Below are positions 27,826 through 37,419 of a stretch of 64,000 nucleotides of DNA, piece by piece (within the stretch, counting starts at the first letter, position 1; each line of letters opens with the position of its first letter). The notes under the pieces are model-generated. The model saw nothing but the letters and a program-made list of their open reading frames with translations, was not told the origin of the DNA and searched no databases. Made by a program: the position numbers and the translations under genes. The stretch is from Rhizobium ecuadorense (lineage in GTDB: Bacteria; Pseudomonadota; Alphaproteobacteria; Rhizobiales; Rhizobiaceae), in assembly GCF_001187535.1 (NCBI RefSeq), contig NZ_LFIO01001107.1:349626-413625 (forward strand). Reading direction: 5' to 3'.

Positions 27826-28467
27826 ATGCGTTCAGGTGTGATTGCACAGAAGGTGGGAATGACCCGCGTCTATAACGACGCCGGTGAGCATGTCCCGGTA
27901 ACGGTACTGCGTATGGACGGCTGCCAGGTCGTCGCCACGCGCACTGTCGAAAAGAATGGCTATACCGCAGTTCAGCTCGGTGCCGGCCAGGCGAAGGTGA
28001 AGAACACCTCCAAGGCGATGCGCGGCAACTTTGCCGTTGCCAACGTCGAGCCGAAGGCCAAGGTCGCTGAATTCCGCGTGTCGGAAGACCAGCTGCTGGA
28101 AATCGGCACGGAGATTAAGGCAGGTCACTTCGCCGCCGGTCAGCTCGTCGACGTGACGGGCACGACGATCGGTAAGGGTTTTGCCGGCGCCATGAAGCGC
28201 CATGGTTTCGGCGGTCTTCGCGCCACGCACGGTGTGTCGGTTTCGCACCGCTCGCACGGTTCGACCGGCTCGCGCCAGGATCCGGGCAAGGTTTTCAAGA
28301 ACAAGAAGATGGCTGGTCACATGGGCCAGACGCGCGTCACGACGCAGAACCTGGAAGTGGTTTCGACCGACGAAGATCGTGGTCTGATCCTGATCAAGGG
28401 TGCTGTTCCCGGTTCCAAGGGTGCCTGGATCATCGTGCGCGACGCCGTCAAGTCGGCCGCGAAGTAA
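27826..28467 (+). CDS. rplC: 50S ribosomal protein L3
   Basis: 213 residues from the ATG at 27826, which has AGAAGGA upstream; an in-frame GTG at 27808 overlaps that site and was not used. L3 reaches the peptidyl-transferase centre through an extended loop. The loop contains GSRQDPGKVF, whose Gln is methylated by PrmB in gammaproteobacteria. rplD starts 13 bases after its stop. Confidence 0.97.
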   Translation: MRSGVIAQKVGMTRVYNDAGEHVPVTVLRMDGCQVVATRTVEKNGYTAVQLGAGQAKVKNTSKAMRGNFAVANVEPKAKVAEFRVSEDQLLEIGTEIKAGHFAAGQLVDVTGTTIGKGFAGAMKRHGFGGLRATHGVSVSHRSHGSTGSRQDPGKVFKNKKMAGHMGQTRVTTQNLEVVSTDEDRGLILIKGAVPGSKGAWIIVRDAVKSAAK

Positions 28468-28480
28468 GGGAGCCAGATCA

Positions 28481-29101
28481 ATGGAATTCAACGTCAAGAC
28501 CCTCGAGGGAAAAGACGCCGGGAAGGTTTCCCTTTCGGACGCGATTTTCGGCCTCGAGCCCCGCGAAGACATTCTCGCCCGCGTCATCCGCTGGCAGCTT
28601 GCCAAGAAGCAGCAGGGCACCCACAAGGCAAAGGGCCGCGCTGAAGTTTCGCGCACCGGCGCCAAGATGTACAAGCAGAAGGGTACGGGCCGCGCCCGCC
28701 ACCATTCGGCTCGCGCTCCGCAGTTCCGCGGCGGCGGCAAGGCCCACGGCCCGGTCGTCCGCAGCCACGAGCATGACCTTCCGAAGAAGGTTCGTGCACT
28801 CGGCCTGCGCCACGCTCTTTCGGCCAAGATCAAGGCCGATGACGTCATCGTCATCGACAACCTGGTTGCCGCTGAAGCCAAGACCAAGGCTCTCGCGTCT
28901 GTATTCGAGACGCTCGGCCTGACCAACGCCCTCTTCATCGGCGGCGCAGAACTTGACGGCAACTTCAAGCTCGCAGCTCAGAACATCCCGAACATCGATG
29001 TTCTGCCGATCCAGGGCATCAACGTTTATGACATCGTGCGCCGCGGCAAGCTCGTGCTTTCCAAGGCTGCGGTTGAAGCGCTAGAGGAGCGATTCAAGTG
29101 A
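28481..29101 (+). CDS. rplD: 50S ribosomal protein L4
   Basis: 206 residues from the ATG at 28481 (GGGAG upstream); the open frame back to 28400 lies inside rplC. Lines the exit tunnel and in E. coli regulates the S10 operon. The tunnel loop KMYKQKGTGRARHHSARAPQFRGGG is split around residue 70 and intact. Its TGA overlaps the rplW GTG start by 4 bases. Confidence 0.97.
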   Translation: MEFNVKTLEGKDAGKVSLSDAIFGLEPREDILARVIRWQLAKKQQGTHKAKGRAEVSRTGAKMYKQKGTGRARHHSARAPQFRGGGKAHGPVVRSHEHDLPKKVRALGLRHALSAKIKADDVIVIDNLVAAEAKTKALASVFETLGLTNALFIGGAELDGNFKLAAQNIPNIDVLPIQGINVYDIVRRGKLVLSKAAVEALEERFK

Positions 29102-29391
29102 CCGATCTTCGCCACTACGATGTGATCGTCTCTCCGGCGATCACCGAAAAGTCCACGCTGGTATCCGAAAACAACCAGGTTGTTTTCAATGTCGCCAAGC
29201 AGGCGACGAAGCCGGAAATCAAGGCTGCTGTCGAGGCGCTGTTCGGCGTCAAGGTTACGGCCGTCAACACTCTGCTGCGCAAGGGCAAGACCAAGCGGTT
29301 CCGCGGTTTCGTCGGCAAGCAGAAGGACGTGAAGAAGGCTGTTGTGACCCTGGCTGAAGGCCAGACGATCGACGTCTCCACCGGTCTCTGA
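29098..29391 (+). CDS. rplW: 50S ribosomal protein L23
   Basis: 97 residues starting at a GTG within GTGA, so rplD and rplW are translationally coupled. L23 sits at the tunnel exit and docks trigger factor and SRP. The conserved ITEKST near the start and VNTLLRKGKTKRFRGFVGK loop are present. Confidence 0.96.
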   Translation: MTDLRHYDVIVSPAITEKSTLVSENNQVVFNVAKQATKPEIKAAVEALFGVKVTAVNTLLRKGKTKRFRGFVGKQKDVKKAVVTLAEGQTIDVSTGL

Positions 29392-29402
29392 GGTATAAGA
29401 AA

Positions 29403-30239
29403 ATGGCATTGAAAACATTCAATCCGATCACCCCGAGCCAGCGCCAGCTGGTCATCGTCGACCGTTCGGCCCTCTACAAGGGCAAGCCGGTCAAGGCGCT
29501 GACGGAAGGCCTGACCAAGAGCGGCGGTCGTAACAACCTCGGTCGCATCACCGCCCGCTTCATCGGCGGCGGTCACAAGCGTACCTATCGTCTGATCGAC
29601 TTCAAGCGTCGCAAGTTCGACGTCGAAGGCACGGTCGAGCGTATCGAATACGACCCGAACCGCACGGCTTTCATCGCGCTGGTGGTCTATGCTGACGGCG
29701 AGAAGGCCTATATCCTCGCTCCTCAGCGTCTCGCTGCGGGTGACAAGGTCATCGCTTCCGAGAAGGCTGTCGACGTCAAGCCCGGCAACACCATGCCGCT
29801 GCAGTTCATCCCGGTCGGCTCCATCATCCACAACGTGGAAATGAAGCCGGGCAAGGGCGGTCAGATCGCTCGCTCCGCCGGTGGCTACGCACAGCTCGTC
29901 GGCCGCGACCAGGGCATGGCGATCCTTCGCCTGAACTCGGGTGAACAGCGTCTCGTGCATGGCTCCTGCCTTGCTTCGATCGGCGCCGTCTCCAACCCTG
30001 ACCACGCCAACATCAACGACGGCAAGGCCGGTCGTACCGTTTGGCGCGGCAAGCGTCCGCATAATCGCGGTGTCGTCATGAACCCGGTCGACCATCCGCA
30101 CGGCGGTGGTGAAGGCCGCACCTCCGGTGGTCGCCATCCGGTGACACCGTGGGGCAAGCCGACCAAGGGCAAGCGCACCCGGTCGAACAAGTCGACCGAC
30201 AAGATGATCATGCGCTCGCGTCATCAGCGTAAGAAGTAA
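29403..30239 (+). CDS. rplB: 50S ribosomal protein L2
   Basis: 278 residues. Needed for subunit joining and peptidyl-transferase activity. The C-terminal signature NPVDHPHGGGEGRTSGGRHP carries the conserved His equivalent to E. coli His229. Starts 11 bases after rplW. Confidence 0.98.
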   Translation: MALKTFNPITPSQRQLVIVDRSALYKGKPVKALTEGLTKSGGRNNLGRITARFIGGGHKRTYRLIDFKRRKFDVEGTVERIEYDPNRTAFIALVVYADGEKAYILAPQRLAAGDKVIASEKAVDVKPGNTMPLQFIPVGSIIHNVEMKPGKGGQIARSAGGYAQLVGRDQGMAILRLNSGEQRLVHGSCLASIGAVSNPDHANINDGKAGRTVWRGKRPHNRGVVMNPVDHPHGGGEGRTSGGRHPVTPWGKPTKGKRTRSNKSTDKMIMRSRHQRKK

Positions 30240-30254
30240 GAGAGGAAGTCTCCA

Positions 30255-30533
30255 ATGGCTCGTTCAGTATGGAAAGGTCCGTTCGTTGACGGCTATCTTC
30301 TCAAGAAGGCTGAGAAGGTTCGTGAAGGCGGACGTGCAGAAGTGATCAAGATCTGGAGCCGTCGCTCCACGATCCTGCCGCAGTTCGTCGGTCTTACCTT
30401 CGGCGTCTACAACGGCAGCAAGCATATCCCGGTCAGCGTCAATGAAGACATGGTCGGCCACAAATTCGGTGAATTCTCTCCGACCCGCACCTACTACGGT
30501 CACGGCGCGGACAAGAAGGCGAAGAGGAAGTAA
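30255..30533 (+). CDS. rpsS: 30S ribosomal protein S19
   Basis: 92 residues. Forms a dimer with S13 in the 30S head. Starts MARSVWKGPFVDGYLLKKAEK, with the signature GHKFGEFSPTRTYYGHGADK at the C-terminal end. Its stop is 2 bases from the rplV ATG. Confidence 0.97.
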   Translation: MARSVWKGPFVDGYLLKKAEKVREGGRAEVIKIWSRRSTILPQFVGLTFGVYNGSKHIPVSVNEDMVGHKFGEFSPTRTYYGHGADKKAKRK

Positions 30534-30535
30534 TA

Positions 30536-30924
30536 ATGGGCAAGGCAAAAGCCGAACGCCGGCTGAAGGACAACGAGGCGCAAGCAGTCGCCCGCACGCT
30601 CCGCGTCAGCCCTCAGAAGCTCAATCTGGTTGCTGCGGCCATCCGCGGCAAGAAGGTCGAGCGCGCACTCGCTGAGCTGGAGTTCTCCCGCAAGCGTATC
30701 GCAGGTGCCGTCAAGAAGACGCTCGAATCCGCGATCGCCAACGCCGAGAACAACCACGATCTCGACGTCGACGCTCTCGTCGTCGCCGAGGCCTATGTCG
30801 GCAAGTCGATCGTCATGAAGCGTTTCCACGCTCGTGGTCGCGGTCGTGCGTCGCGCATCGAGAAGCCTTTCGCGCACCTGACGATCGTCGTTCGTGAAGT
30901 GCAGGCAGTAGAGGAGGCCGCATA

Positions 30925-30925
<1 letters not shown>
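30536..30925 (+). CDS. rplV: 50S ribosomal protein L22
   Basis: 129 residues. Extends a beta-hairpin into the exit tunnel at the macrolide site. The tip region (KRFHARGRGRASRIEKPFAH) is complete. The last base of TAA is the first base of the rpsC ATG (TAATG), indicating coupling. Confidence 0.97.
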
Positions 30926-31656
<731 letters not shown>

Positions 31657-31692
31657 TAGCGCGCGTGGCAGAGAAGTTCGGAGAATAAGAAA

Positions 31693-32106
31693 ATGTTGCA
31701 GCCAAAGCGTACCAAGTACCGCAAGCAATTCAAGGGCCGCATCAAGGGCGTCGCCAAGGGCGGTTCTGACCTGGCATTCGGCGAATTCGGCCTGAAGGCA
31801 CAGGAACCCAACCGCGTCAACGCGCGCGAGATCGAAGCGGCCCGCCGCGCGATCACGCGTTATATGAAGCGCGCCGGCCGTGTATGGATCCGCGTGTTCC
31901 CGGACGTTCCGGTAACCGCAAAGCCGACCGAAGTCCGCATGGGTAAGGGTAAGGGCTCCGTTGAATACTGGGCATGCAAGGTCAAGCCCGGCCGTATGAT
32001 GTTCGAGATCGACGGTGTCAGCGAAGAAATCGCCCGTGAGGCGCTTCGTCTCGGCTCTGCCAAGCTCTCGGTCAAGACGCGCTTCGTTCAGCGCATTGCA
32101 GAGTAA
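31693..32106 (+). CDS. rplP: 50S ribosomal protein L16
   Basis: 137 residues. Contacts A-site tRNA and 5S rRNA. Starts MLQPKRTKYRKQFKGR and keeps the MGKGKGSVEYW segment; Arg at about 81, hydroxylated by YcfD in E. coli, lies nearby. Followed by rpmC after 12 bases. Confidence 0.97.
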   Translation: MLQPKRTKYRKQFKGRIKGVAKGGSDLAFGEFGLKAQEPNRVNAREIEAARRAITRYMKRAGRVWIRVFPDVPVTAKPTEVRMGKGKGSVEYWACKVKPGRMMFEIDGVSEEIAREALRLGSAKLSVKTRFVQRIAE

Positions 32107-32118
32107 GGGATTGAGCTC

Positions 32119-32319
32119 ATGAAAGCCTCAGATGTTCGCGGGTTCACCGCCGACCAACTCAAGGACGAGCTTGCCAAGCTGAAGAAGGAGCAGTTCAACC
32201 TGCGCTTCCAGAAGGCGACCGGCCAGCTCGAAAAGTCCTCGCGCATCAACGAAGTCCGCAAGGACATCGCCCGCGTGAAAACCATTGCCCGCCAGAAGGC
32301 GGCAGAAGTTAAGGCCTAA
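32119..32319 (+). CDS. rpmC: 50S ribosomal protein L29
   Basis: 66 residues, two long helices. Sits by the tunnel exit next to L23. The signature KEQFNLRFQKATGQLE is present. Followed by rpsQ after 12 bases. Confidence 0.96.
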   Translation: MKASDVRGFTADQLKDELAKLKKEQFNLRFQKATGQLEKSSRINEVRKDIARVKTIARQKAAEVKA

Positions 32320-32331
32320 AGGAAGAAAAAT

Positions 32332-32571
32332 ATGCCGAAGCGCATCCTGCAGGGCGTCGTCGTTGGCGACAAGAACGAGAAGACGGTAGTGGTTCGCGTC
32401 GAGCGTCGTTTCGCTCACCCGCTGCTCCAGAAGACCGTTCGTCGTTCCAAGAAGTACAAGGCCCACGACGAGAACAACCAGTACAAGATTGGCGATACCG
32501 TATCCATCGAGGAATGCGCGCCGATCTCCAAGGACAAGCGCTGGACGGTAATTTCCGCCCAGGGTCAGTAA
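32332..32571 (+). CDS. rpsQ: 30S ribosomal protein S17
   Basis: 79 residues. Early-assembly 16S binder with an OB fold. It has the family core VVVRVERRFAHPLLQKTVRRSKK and ends in a short beta strand. After it the operon is interrupted by a 258-base gap with a terminator-like hairpin. Confidence 0.96.
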   Translation: MPKRILQGVVVGDKNEKTVVVRVERRFAHPLLQKTVRRSKKYKAHDENNQYKIGDTVSIEECAPISKDKRWTVISAQGQ

Positions 32572-32627
32572 ACAGAATTTCGTGCGAGGCCTTGCGTCTC
32601 GCCGAAATATCTGTATGAAGCAGCGTC

Positions 32628-32655
32628 AGAACGCTCGAATGCCGGGCGTTCTTTT
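32628..32655 (+). terminator. Terminator-like hairpin between rpsQ and rplN
   Basis: AGAACGC (32628-32634) pairs with GCGTTCT (32646-32652), followed by TTT-G-CTTT. It sits in a 258-base gap (32572-32829) at the S10/spc boundary. The stem is moderate, so partial termination is more likely than a full stop. Confidence 0.55.
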
Positions 32656-32829
32656 GCTTTGAGCGCACGGAAGGTCCTTCGGGAAACCACCCTGGCACGA
32701 TCGATCCCGCGCTATTCAGCTATTGCCGCGTCTGTGCTGCCGTTACGGCGGTTCGGCCGGCGAAAATTTTCATAAGCCGGAGTAGGGGGCTAGCCCAACC
32801 ATTCCGGTAAACCAAGAAGGCGACCTGAT

Positions 32830-33198
32830 ATGATTCAGATGCAAACAAACCTCGACGTCGCGGATAATTCCGGCGCACGTCGTGTCATGTGCATCAAGGT
32901 GCTGGGCGGCTCGAAGCGCAAGTATGCCTCGATCGGCGACGTCATCGTCGTTTCGATCAAGGAAGCGATCCCGCGCGGCCGTGTGAAGAAGGGTGACGTG
33001 ATGAAGGCGGTTGTCGTTCGCACCGCCAAGGACATCCGTCGTCCGGATGGCTCTGTCATCCGCTTCGACACCAACGCAGCAGTCCTCATCGACAACAAGA
33101 AAGAGCCGATCGGCACCCGTATCTTCGGACCGGTTCCGCGCGAACTTCGCGCCAAGAACCACATGAAGATCATCTCGCTGGCTCCCGAAGTACTGTAA
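32830..33198 (+). CDS. rplN: 50S ribosomal protein L14
   Basis: 122 residues. Forms an intersubunit bridge and is the docking site of the silencing factor RsfS. Starts MIQMQTNLDVADNSGARRVMC and keeps the signature GVVVR-like AVVVRTAKDIRRPDGSVIRF. First gene of the spc part of the cluster. Confidence 0.97.
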   Translation: MIQMQTNLDVADNSGARRVMCIKVLGGSKRKYASIGDVIVVSIKEAIPRGRVKKGDVMKAVVVRTAKDIRRPDGSVIRFDTNAAVLIDNKKEPIGTRIFGPVPRELRAKNHMKIISLAPEVL

Positions 33199-33210
33199 GG
33201 AGCGGAAGCG

Positions 33211-33519
33211 ATGCAGAAGATTCGTAAGGGCGACAAGGTCGTCATGCTCGCTGGCAAGGACAAGGGCCGTACCGGCGAAGTTGTCCAGGTCATGCCGAAG
33301 GAAGATCGTGCCGTTGTTCGTGGCGTCAACGTCGTCAAGCGCCACCAGCGCCAGACGCAGACCCAGGAAGCCGGCATCATCAACAAGGAAGCCCCGGTTC
33401 ACCTGTCCAACGTTGCAATCATCGACAAGGACGGCAAGCCGACCCGCGTCGGTTTCAAGGTTGTTGACGGCAAGAAGGTCCGTGTGGCCAAGCGTTCTGG
33501 AGAAGTGATCGATGGCTGA
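33211..33519 (+). CDS. rplX: 50S ribosomal protein L24
   Basis: 102 residues. KOW-domain initiator of 50S assembly (MQKIRKGDKVVMLAGKDKGRTG). Its last 8 bases overlap the start of rplE, so the two are coupled. Confidence 0.96.
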   Translation: MQKIRKGDKVVMLAGKDKGRTGEVVQVMPKEDRAVVRGVNVVKRHQRQTQTQEAGIINKEAPVHLSNVAIIDKDGKPTRVGFKVVDGKKVRVAKRSGEVIDG

Positions 33520-34069
33520 GGCAAAATACGAGCCGCGGCTCAAGAAGGAATATGTCGAGCGCATCCGCAAGGCGATGCAGGAGCAGTTCTCCTACGCCAA
33601 CGAGATGATGATCCCGAAGCTCGACAAGATCGTGATCAACATGGGTGTCGGCGAAGCGACCGCTGACTCGAAGAAGCCGACGGTAGCTGCCGCCGACCTC
33701 GCAGCGATCGCCGGCCAGAAGCCGGTCATCACCCGCGCGCGCAACTCCATCGCAGGCTTCAAGGTCCGCGAACAGATGCCGATCGGCGCGAAGGTTACCC
33801 TGCGCGGCGCCCGCATGTACGAGTTCCTGGATCGCCTGGTCAACATCGCGCTTCCGCGCGTTCGCGACTTCCGCGGCCTGAACCCGAAAAGCTTTGACGG
33901 CCGTGGCAACTTCGCCATGGGCATCAAGGAGCACATTGTGTTCCCTGAGATCAACTACGACAAGGTTGATCAGATGTGGGGCATGGACATCATCGTTTGC
34001 ACGACGGCGACGACCGACGACGAAGCACGGGCTCTTCTGAAAGAGTTCAGCTTCCCGTTCCGTCAATAA
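33512..34069 (+). CDS. rplE: 50S ribosomal protein L5
   Basis: 185 residues. Binds 5S rRNA in the central protuberance. The family signature LDKIVINMGVGEA is present near residue 35. It overlaps rplX by 8 bases and ends 32 bases before rpsN. Confidence 0.97.
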   Translation: MAEAKYEPRLKKEYVERIRKAMQEQFSYANEMMIPKLDKIVINMGVGEATADSKKPTVAAADLAAIAGQKPVITRARNSIAGFKVREQMPIGAKVTLRGARMYEFLDRLVNIALPRVRDFRGLNPKSFDGRGNFAMGIKEHIVFPEINYDKVDQMWGMDIIVCTTATTDDEARALLKEFSFPFRQ

Positions 34070-34101
34070 CCGTAACGACGAGCGTAGAAAAGGAACCTGA
34101 C

Positions 34102-34407
34102 ATGGCGAAGACAAGCGCAGTTGAAAAGAACAAGCGCCGCCGTACTACGGTCGCCAACCAGGCCGCTAAGCGGGCTGCGTTGAAGGCGATCATCATGAAC
34201 CAGGCTCTTCCGATCGAAGAGCGGTTCAAGGCCTCGATCAAGCTGGCATCCCTGCCGCGTGATGGATCGAAGACCCGTATTCGCAACCGTTGCGAAGTTT
34301 CGGGGCGTCCGCGCGCATATTACCGCAAACTGCGCATGTCGCGTATTGCGCTGCGTGAACTGGGCAATCTCGGCAAGGTGCCGGGCATCGTCAAGTCGAG
34401 CTGGTAA
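34102..34407 (+). CDS. rpsN: 30S ribosomal protein S14, zinc-independent form
   Basis: 101 residues from the ATG at 34102 (AAAGGA upstream); the open frame back to 33976 lies inside rplE. The protein has only one Cys, in RNRCEVSGRPRAYYRK, and lacks the CxxC pairs, so it is the long zinc-free form, which does not depend on zinc supply. Assembles late in the 30S head. Confidence 0.95.
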   Translation: MAKTSAVEKNKRRRTTVANQAAKRAALKAIIMNQALPIEERFKASIKLASLPRDGSKTRIRNRCEVSGRPRAYYRKLRMSRIALRELGNLGKVPGIVKSSW

Positions 34408-34419
34408 GGAGCAGGTTAC

Positions 34420-34818
34420 ATGACAATGACTGATCCGTTGGGCGATATGCTCACCCGTATCCGTAACGGCGCTTCCCGCCGCAAGTCGTCGGTCTCGACG
34501 CCTGCGTCCAAGCTCCGTGCACGTGTTCTCGATGTCCTGCAGTCCGAAGGCTACATCCGTGGCTATTCCGTTGTCGATTTCGGCAATGGCAAGTCGGAAC
34601 TCAGCATCGAGCTGAAATATTATGAAGGCGCATCGGTGATCCGTGAGATCGGCCGCGTGTCCAAGCCGGGCCGCCGGGTTTATGTCTCGGTCAAGTCCAT
34701 TCCGCAGGTCGCGAACGGCCTCGGCATCACCATCCTTTCGACTCCGAAGGGCGTGATGGCCGATCACCAGGCTCGCGAACAGAACGTTGGCGGCGAGGTT
34801 CTTTGCTCGGTCTTCTAA
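34420..34818 (+). CDS. rpsH: 30S ribosomal protein S8
   Basis: 132 residues. Central-domain 16S binder and, in E. coli, repressor of the spc operon. The C-terminal signature STPKGVMADHQAREQNVGGE is of the usual type. AAGGAG lies 8 bases before the ATG at 34420; a second ATG two codons on is possible. Confidence 0.97.
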   Translation: MTMTDPLGDMLTRIRNGASRRKSSVSTPASKLRARVLDVLQSEGYIRGYSVVDFGNGKSELSIELKYYEGASVIREIGRVSKPGRRVYVSVKSIPQVANGLGITILSTPKGVMADHQAREQNVGGEVLCSVF

Positions 34819-34860
34819 GATCGGGCAGAGATCTCCATAGCGAACAGACAGGATTGAAAC

Positions 34861-35394
34861 ATGTCTCGTATCGGTAAGAAGCCCGTTCAGGTGCCTGCTG
34901 GGATCACGGCTACGGTCGATGGCCAGAAGGTCACTGCAAAGGGCCCGAAGGGCGAACTGTTTTTCGTTGCTAACGACGAAATCAGCCTCAAGCTCGAAAA
35001 CAACGCGGTCGTCGTGACGCCCGTGAACCAGACCAAGGATGCACGTTCGAAGTGGGGCATGTCCCGCACGATGATCGAAGGCATCTTCAAGGGCGTCAAG
35101 GACGGCTTCGAGCGCAAGCTTGAAATCAACGGCGTCGGTTACCGCGCCTCCCTGCAGGGCAAGAACCTGCAGCTGGCCCTCGGCTTCAGCCACGACGTGA
35201 TCTATGAGCCGCCGGTCGGCATCACGATCGCCGTTCCGAAGCCGACTGAAATTGTTGTCTCCGGCATCAATAAGCAGCAGGTCGGTCAGGTCGCCGCCGA
35301 AATCCGCGAATATCGCGGTCCTGAGCCTTACAAGGGCAAGGGCGTCAAGTACGCTGACGAGCGGATCGTCCGCAAAGAAGGCAAGAAGAAGTAA
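34861..35394 (+). CDS. rplF: 50S ribosomal protein L6
   Basis: 177 residues with two repeated RNA-binding domains. It lies near the factor-binding site. Starts MSRIGKKPVQVPAGI and ends with the signature PEPYKGKGVKYADE. Confidence 0.97.
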   Translation: MSRIGKKPVQVPAGITATVDGQKVTAKGPKGELFFVANDEISLKLENNAVVVTPVNQTKDARSKWGMSRTMIEGIFKGVKDGFERKLEINGVGYRASLQGKNLQLALGFSHDVIYEPPVGITIAVPKPTEIVVSGINKQQVGQVAAEIREYRGPEPYKGKGVKYADERIVRKEGKKK

Positions 35395-35406
35395 GGATCA
35401 CGCGAA

Positions 35407-35769
35407 ATGGCTAGCAGGAAAGAAGCACTTGCACGTCGTGCCAACCGCGTGCGCCGTCATCTCAAGTCGGTGGCCAATGGCCGTCCGCGCCTGTCGGTTC
35501 ATCGCTCCTCGAAGAACATCTACGCTCAGGTTATCGACGATGTTGCCGGCAAGACGCTTGCCGCTGCATCGACCCTCGACAAGGATCTGCGCGGTTCTCT
35601 GAAGACCGGTGCCGACACCGCAGCAGCTGCCCTCGTCGGCAAGCTCGTTGCAGAGCGCGCTTCGAAGGCTGGAGTCACCGAGGTCGTGTTCGACCGTGGC
35701 GCCTTCATCTATCACGGCCGCATCAAGGCTCTCGCCGATGCAGCCCGCGAAGGCGGTCTCACCTTCTGA
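35407..35769 (+). CDS. rplR: 50S ribosomal protein L18
   Basis: 120 residues. 5S rRNA binder in the central protuberance. The conserved RPRLSVHRSSKNIYAQVIDD and the FDRGAFIYHGRIKALADAARE segment are complete. A hairpin with a T tail follows, before rpsE. Confidence 0.96.
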   Translation: MASRKEALARRANRVRRHLKSVANGRPRLSVHRSSKNIYAQVIDDVAGKTLAAASTLDKDLRGSLKTGADTAAAALVGKLVAERASKAGVTEVVFDRGAFIYHGRIKALADAAREGGLTF

Positions 35770-35775
35770 TCAGTT

Positions 35776-35809
35776 TCCGGCCGGACGCTTTTGGCGCCGG
35801 CCGGATTTT
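35776..35809 (+). terminator. Terminator-like hairpin between rplR and rpsE
   Basis: A perfect 9-bp stem TCCGGCCGG (35776-35784) and CCGGCCGGA (35797-35805) followed by TTTT. It lies inside the spc operon in a 131-base gap, where E. coli has none, so it should act as partial attenuator or 3'-end protector. Confidence 0.65.
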
Positions 35810-35900
35810 CGCCGGACCGCAGGCACTCTCCGAAAGGGGAGGCTGACGCGGTCCACATTTATTTGCCGATTGCACCCGGAAAAGAAAAAGGAAGAGGACA

Positions 35901-36470
35901 ATGGCACAGGAAAGAAGGCCGCAGCGGGAAGACCGCCAGAGCCGTGAAGAGCGCGATAGCGAATTCGTCGACAAGCTGGTCGCGATCAACCGCGTCGCCA
36001 AGGTCGTCAAGGGCGGCCGTCGTTTCGGTTTCGCAGCACTCGTCGTCGTCGGCGACCAGAAGGGCCGCGTCGGCTTCGGCCATGGCAAGGCACGCGAAGT
36101 GCCGGAAGCCATCCGCAAGGCAACCGAAGCCGCCAAGCGCGAACTGATCTTCGTACCGCTGCGTGACGGCCGTACGCTGCATCACGACGTTCATGGCCGC
36201 CACGGCGCCGGCAAGGTTCTGCTGCGCTCGGCCAAGGTCGGTACCGGCATCATCGCCGGCGGTCCGATGCGCGCCGTATTCGAAACGCTCGGCATGCACG
36301 ACGTCGTCGCCAAGTCGACTGGTTCGTCGAACCCCTACAACATGGTTCGCGCCACTTTCGACGCTCTGAAGCACCAGGTTCACCCGAAGGACATCGCAGC
36401 TCAGCGCGGCATCAAGTATGCAACGCTGCAGGCTCGTCGTAGCGCCTCCGGCAACGCCTCTGAAGAATAA
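35901..36470 (+). CDS. rpsE: 30S ribosomal protein S5
   Basis: 189 residues. With S3 and S4 it lines the mRNA entry and affects fidelity. The signature GGRRFGFAALVVVGDQKGRVGFGHGKA region is present, split around residue 45. The N- and C-terminal extensions are slightly longer than in E. coli. Confidence 0.97.
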   Translation: MAQERRPQREDRQSREERDSEFVDKLVAINRVAKVVKGGRRFGFAALVVVGDQKGRVGFGHGKAREVPEAIRKATEAAKRELIFVPLRDGRTLHHDVHGRHGAGKVLLRSAKVGTGIIAGGPMRAVFETLGMHDVVAKSTGSSNPYNMVRATFDALKHQVHPKDIAAQRGIKYATLQARRSASGNASEE

Positions 36471-36484
36471 GAGGAGTTTGACAG

Positions 36485-36694
36485 ATGGCCAAGGCTACCA
36501 AGAAGGCTGAAGCGAAGACTGTCACGATCGAACAGATCGGCAGCCCGATTCGCCGTCCGGATGTTCAGCAGCGCACGCTGATCGGTCTCGGACTGAACAA
36601 GATGCACCGTCGCCGCACGCTGGAGGATACTCCTTCGGTTCGCGGCATGATCCGTGCTGTCCAGCATCTCGTTCGCGTCGTCGACGAGAAGTGA
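36485..36694 (+). CDS. rpmD: 50S ribosomal protein L30
   Basis: 69 residues. Small alpha-beta protein with the family core IGSPIRRPDVQQRTLIGLGLNKMHR. Between rpsE (14 bases) and rplO (16 bases). Confidence 0.96.
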   Translation: MAKATKKAEAKTVTIEQIGSPIRRPDVQQRTLIGLGLNKMHRRRTLEDTPSVRGMIRAVQHLVRVVDEK

Positions 36695-36710
36695 GACGGA
36701 GGAAACGCTC

Positions 36711-37187
36711 ATGAAACTCAATGAAATTAAAGACAACGAAGGCTCGACCCACAGCCGGAAGCGCCTCGGCCGCGGTATCGGCTCGGGTTCCGGCAAGACG
36801 GCTGGCCGCGGTGTGAAGGGTCAGAAGTCCCGTTCGGGCGTCGCCATCAACGGCTTCGAAGGCGGCCAGATGCCGATCTATCGTCGCCTGCCGAAGCGTG
36901 GCTTCAACAACATTTTCGCTTCCGATTTTGTTGTTGTGTCGCTCGCTCGCATCCAGACGGCGATCGACGCCGGCAAACTCGATGCCAAGGCGACCGTTGA
37001 CGCAGCTGCCCTCAAGGCTGCCGGCGTCATCCGCCGCACCAAGGACGGCGTTCGCGTTCTCGCCGACGGCGAGCTGAAGGCCAAGATCACCATCGTCGTT
37101 GCAGGCGCCTCCAAGCCTGCCGTCGAGAAGATCGAAAAGGCCGGCGGTACCGTGACGCTGCTTTCGGCTCCTGTTGCAGCCGAATAA
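36711..37187 (+). CDS. rplO: 50S ribosomal protein L15
   Basis: 158 residues from the ATG at 36711 (GGAGGAA upstream). The Gly/Lys-rich N-terminal extension (RLGRGIGSGSGKTAGRGVKG) threads into 23S rRNA, and the C-terminal globular part is complete. Followed by a hairpin and a 232-base gap before secY. Confidence 0.96.
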   Translation: MKLNEIKDNEGSTHSRKRLGRGIGSGSGKTAGRGVKGQKSRSGVAINGFEGGQMPIYRRLPKRGFNNIFASDFVVVSLARIQTAIDAGKLDAKATVDAAALKAAGVIRRTKDGVRVLADGELKAKITIVVAGASKPAVEKIEKAGGTVTLLSAPVAAE

Positions 37188-37202
37188 TAATCTGATGATA
37201 TA

Positions 37203-37233
37203 TCGCCCGGGGTGCTTCACACCGGGCGATTTT
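37203..37233 (+). terminator. Hairpin with T tail between rplO and secY
   Basis: TCGCCCGG (37203-37210) pairs with CCGGGCGA (37222-37229), followed by TTTT. It could end part of the ribosomal transcript before secY-adk, giving SecY a lower level. The rest of the gap shows no clear promoter. Confidence 0.65.
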
Positions 37234-37419
37234 GCTCCCATATGTGGGCCTCACAAAATGTTGGCTGGCGCGCCCGCGTCATGCCGGTAAGACTAAAACA
37301 AGGGTGAGGCATGGGGTTGCGCTGCAATCCGTACTGAACCCGGTTTTGAATAATTTTCATACTGATTCCGGGCCGGCCTATCCCCCAGAGACGCCGGAAT
37401 TGGTAGCGCGGAGAAACGC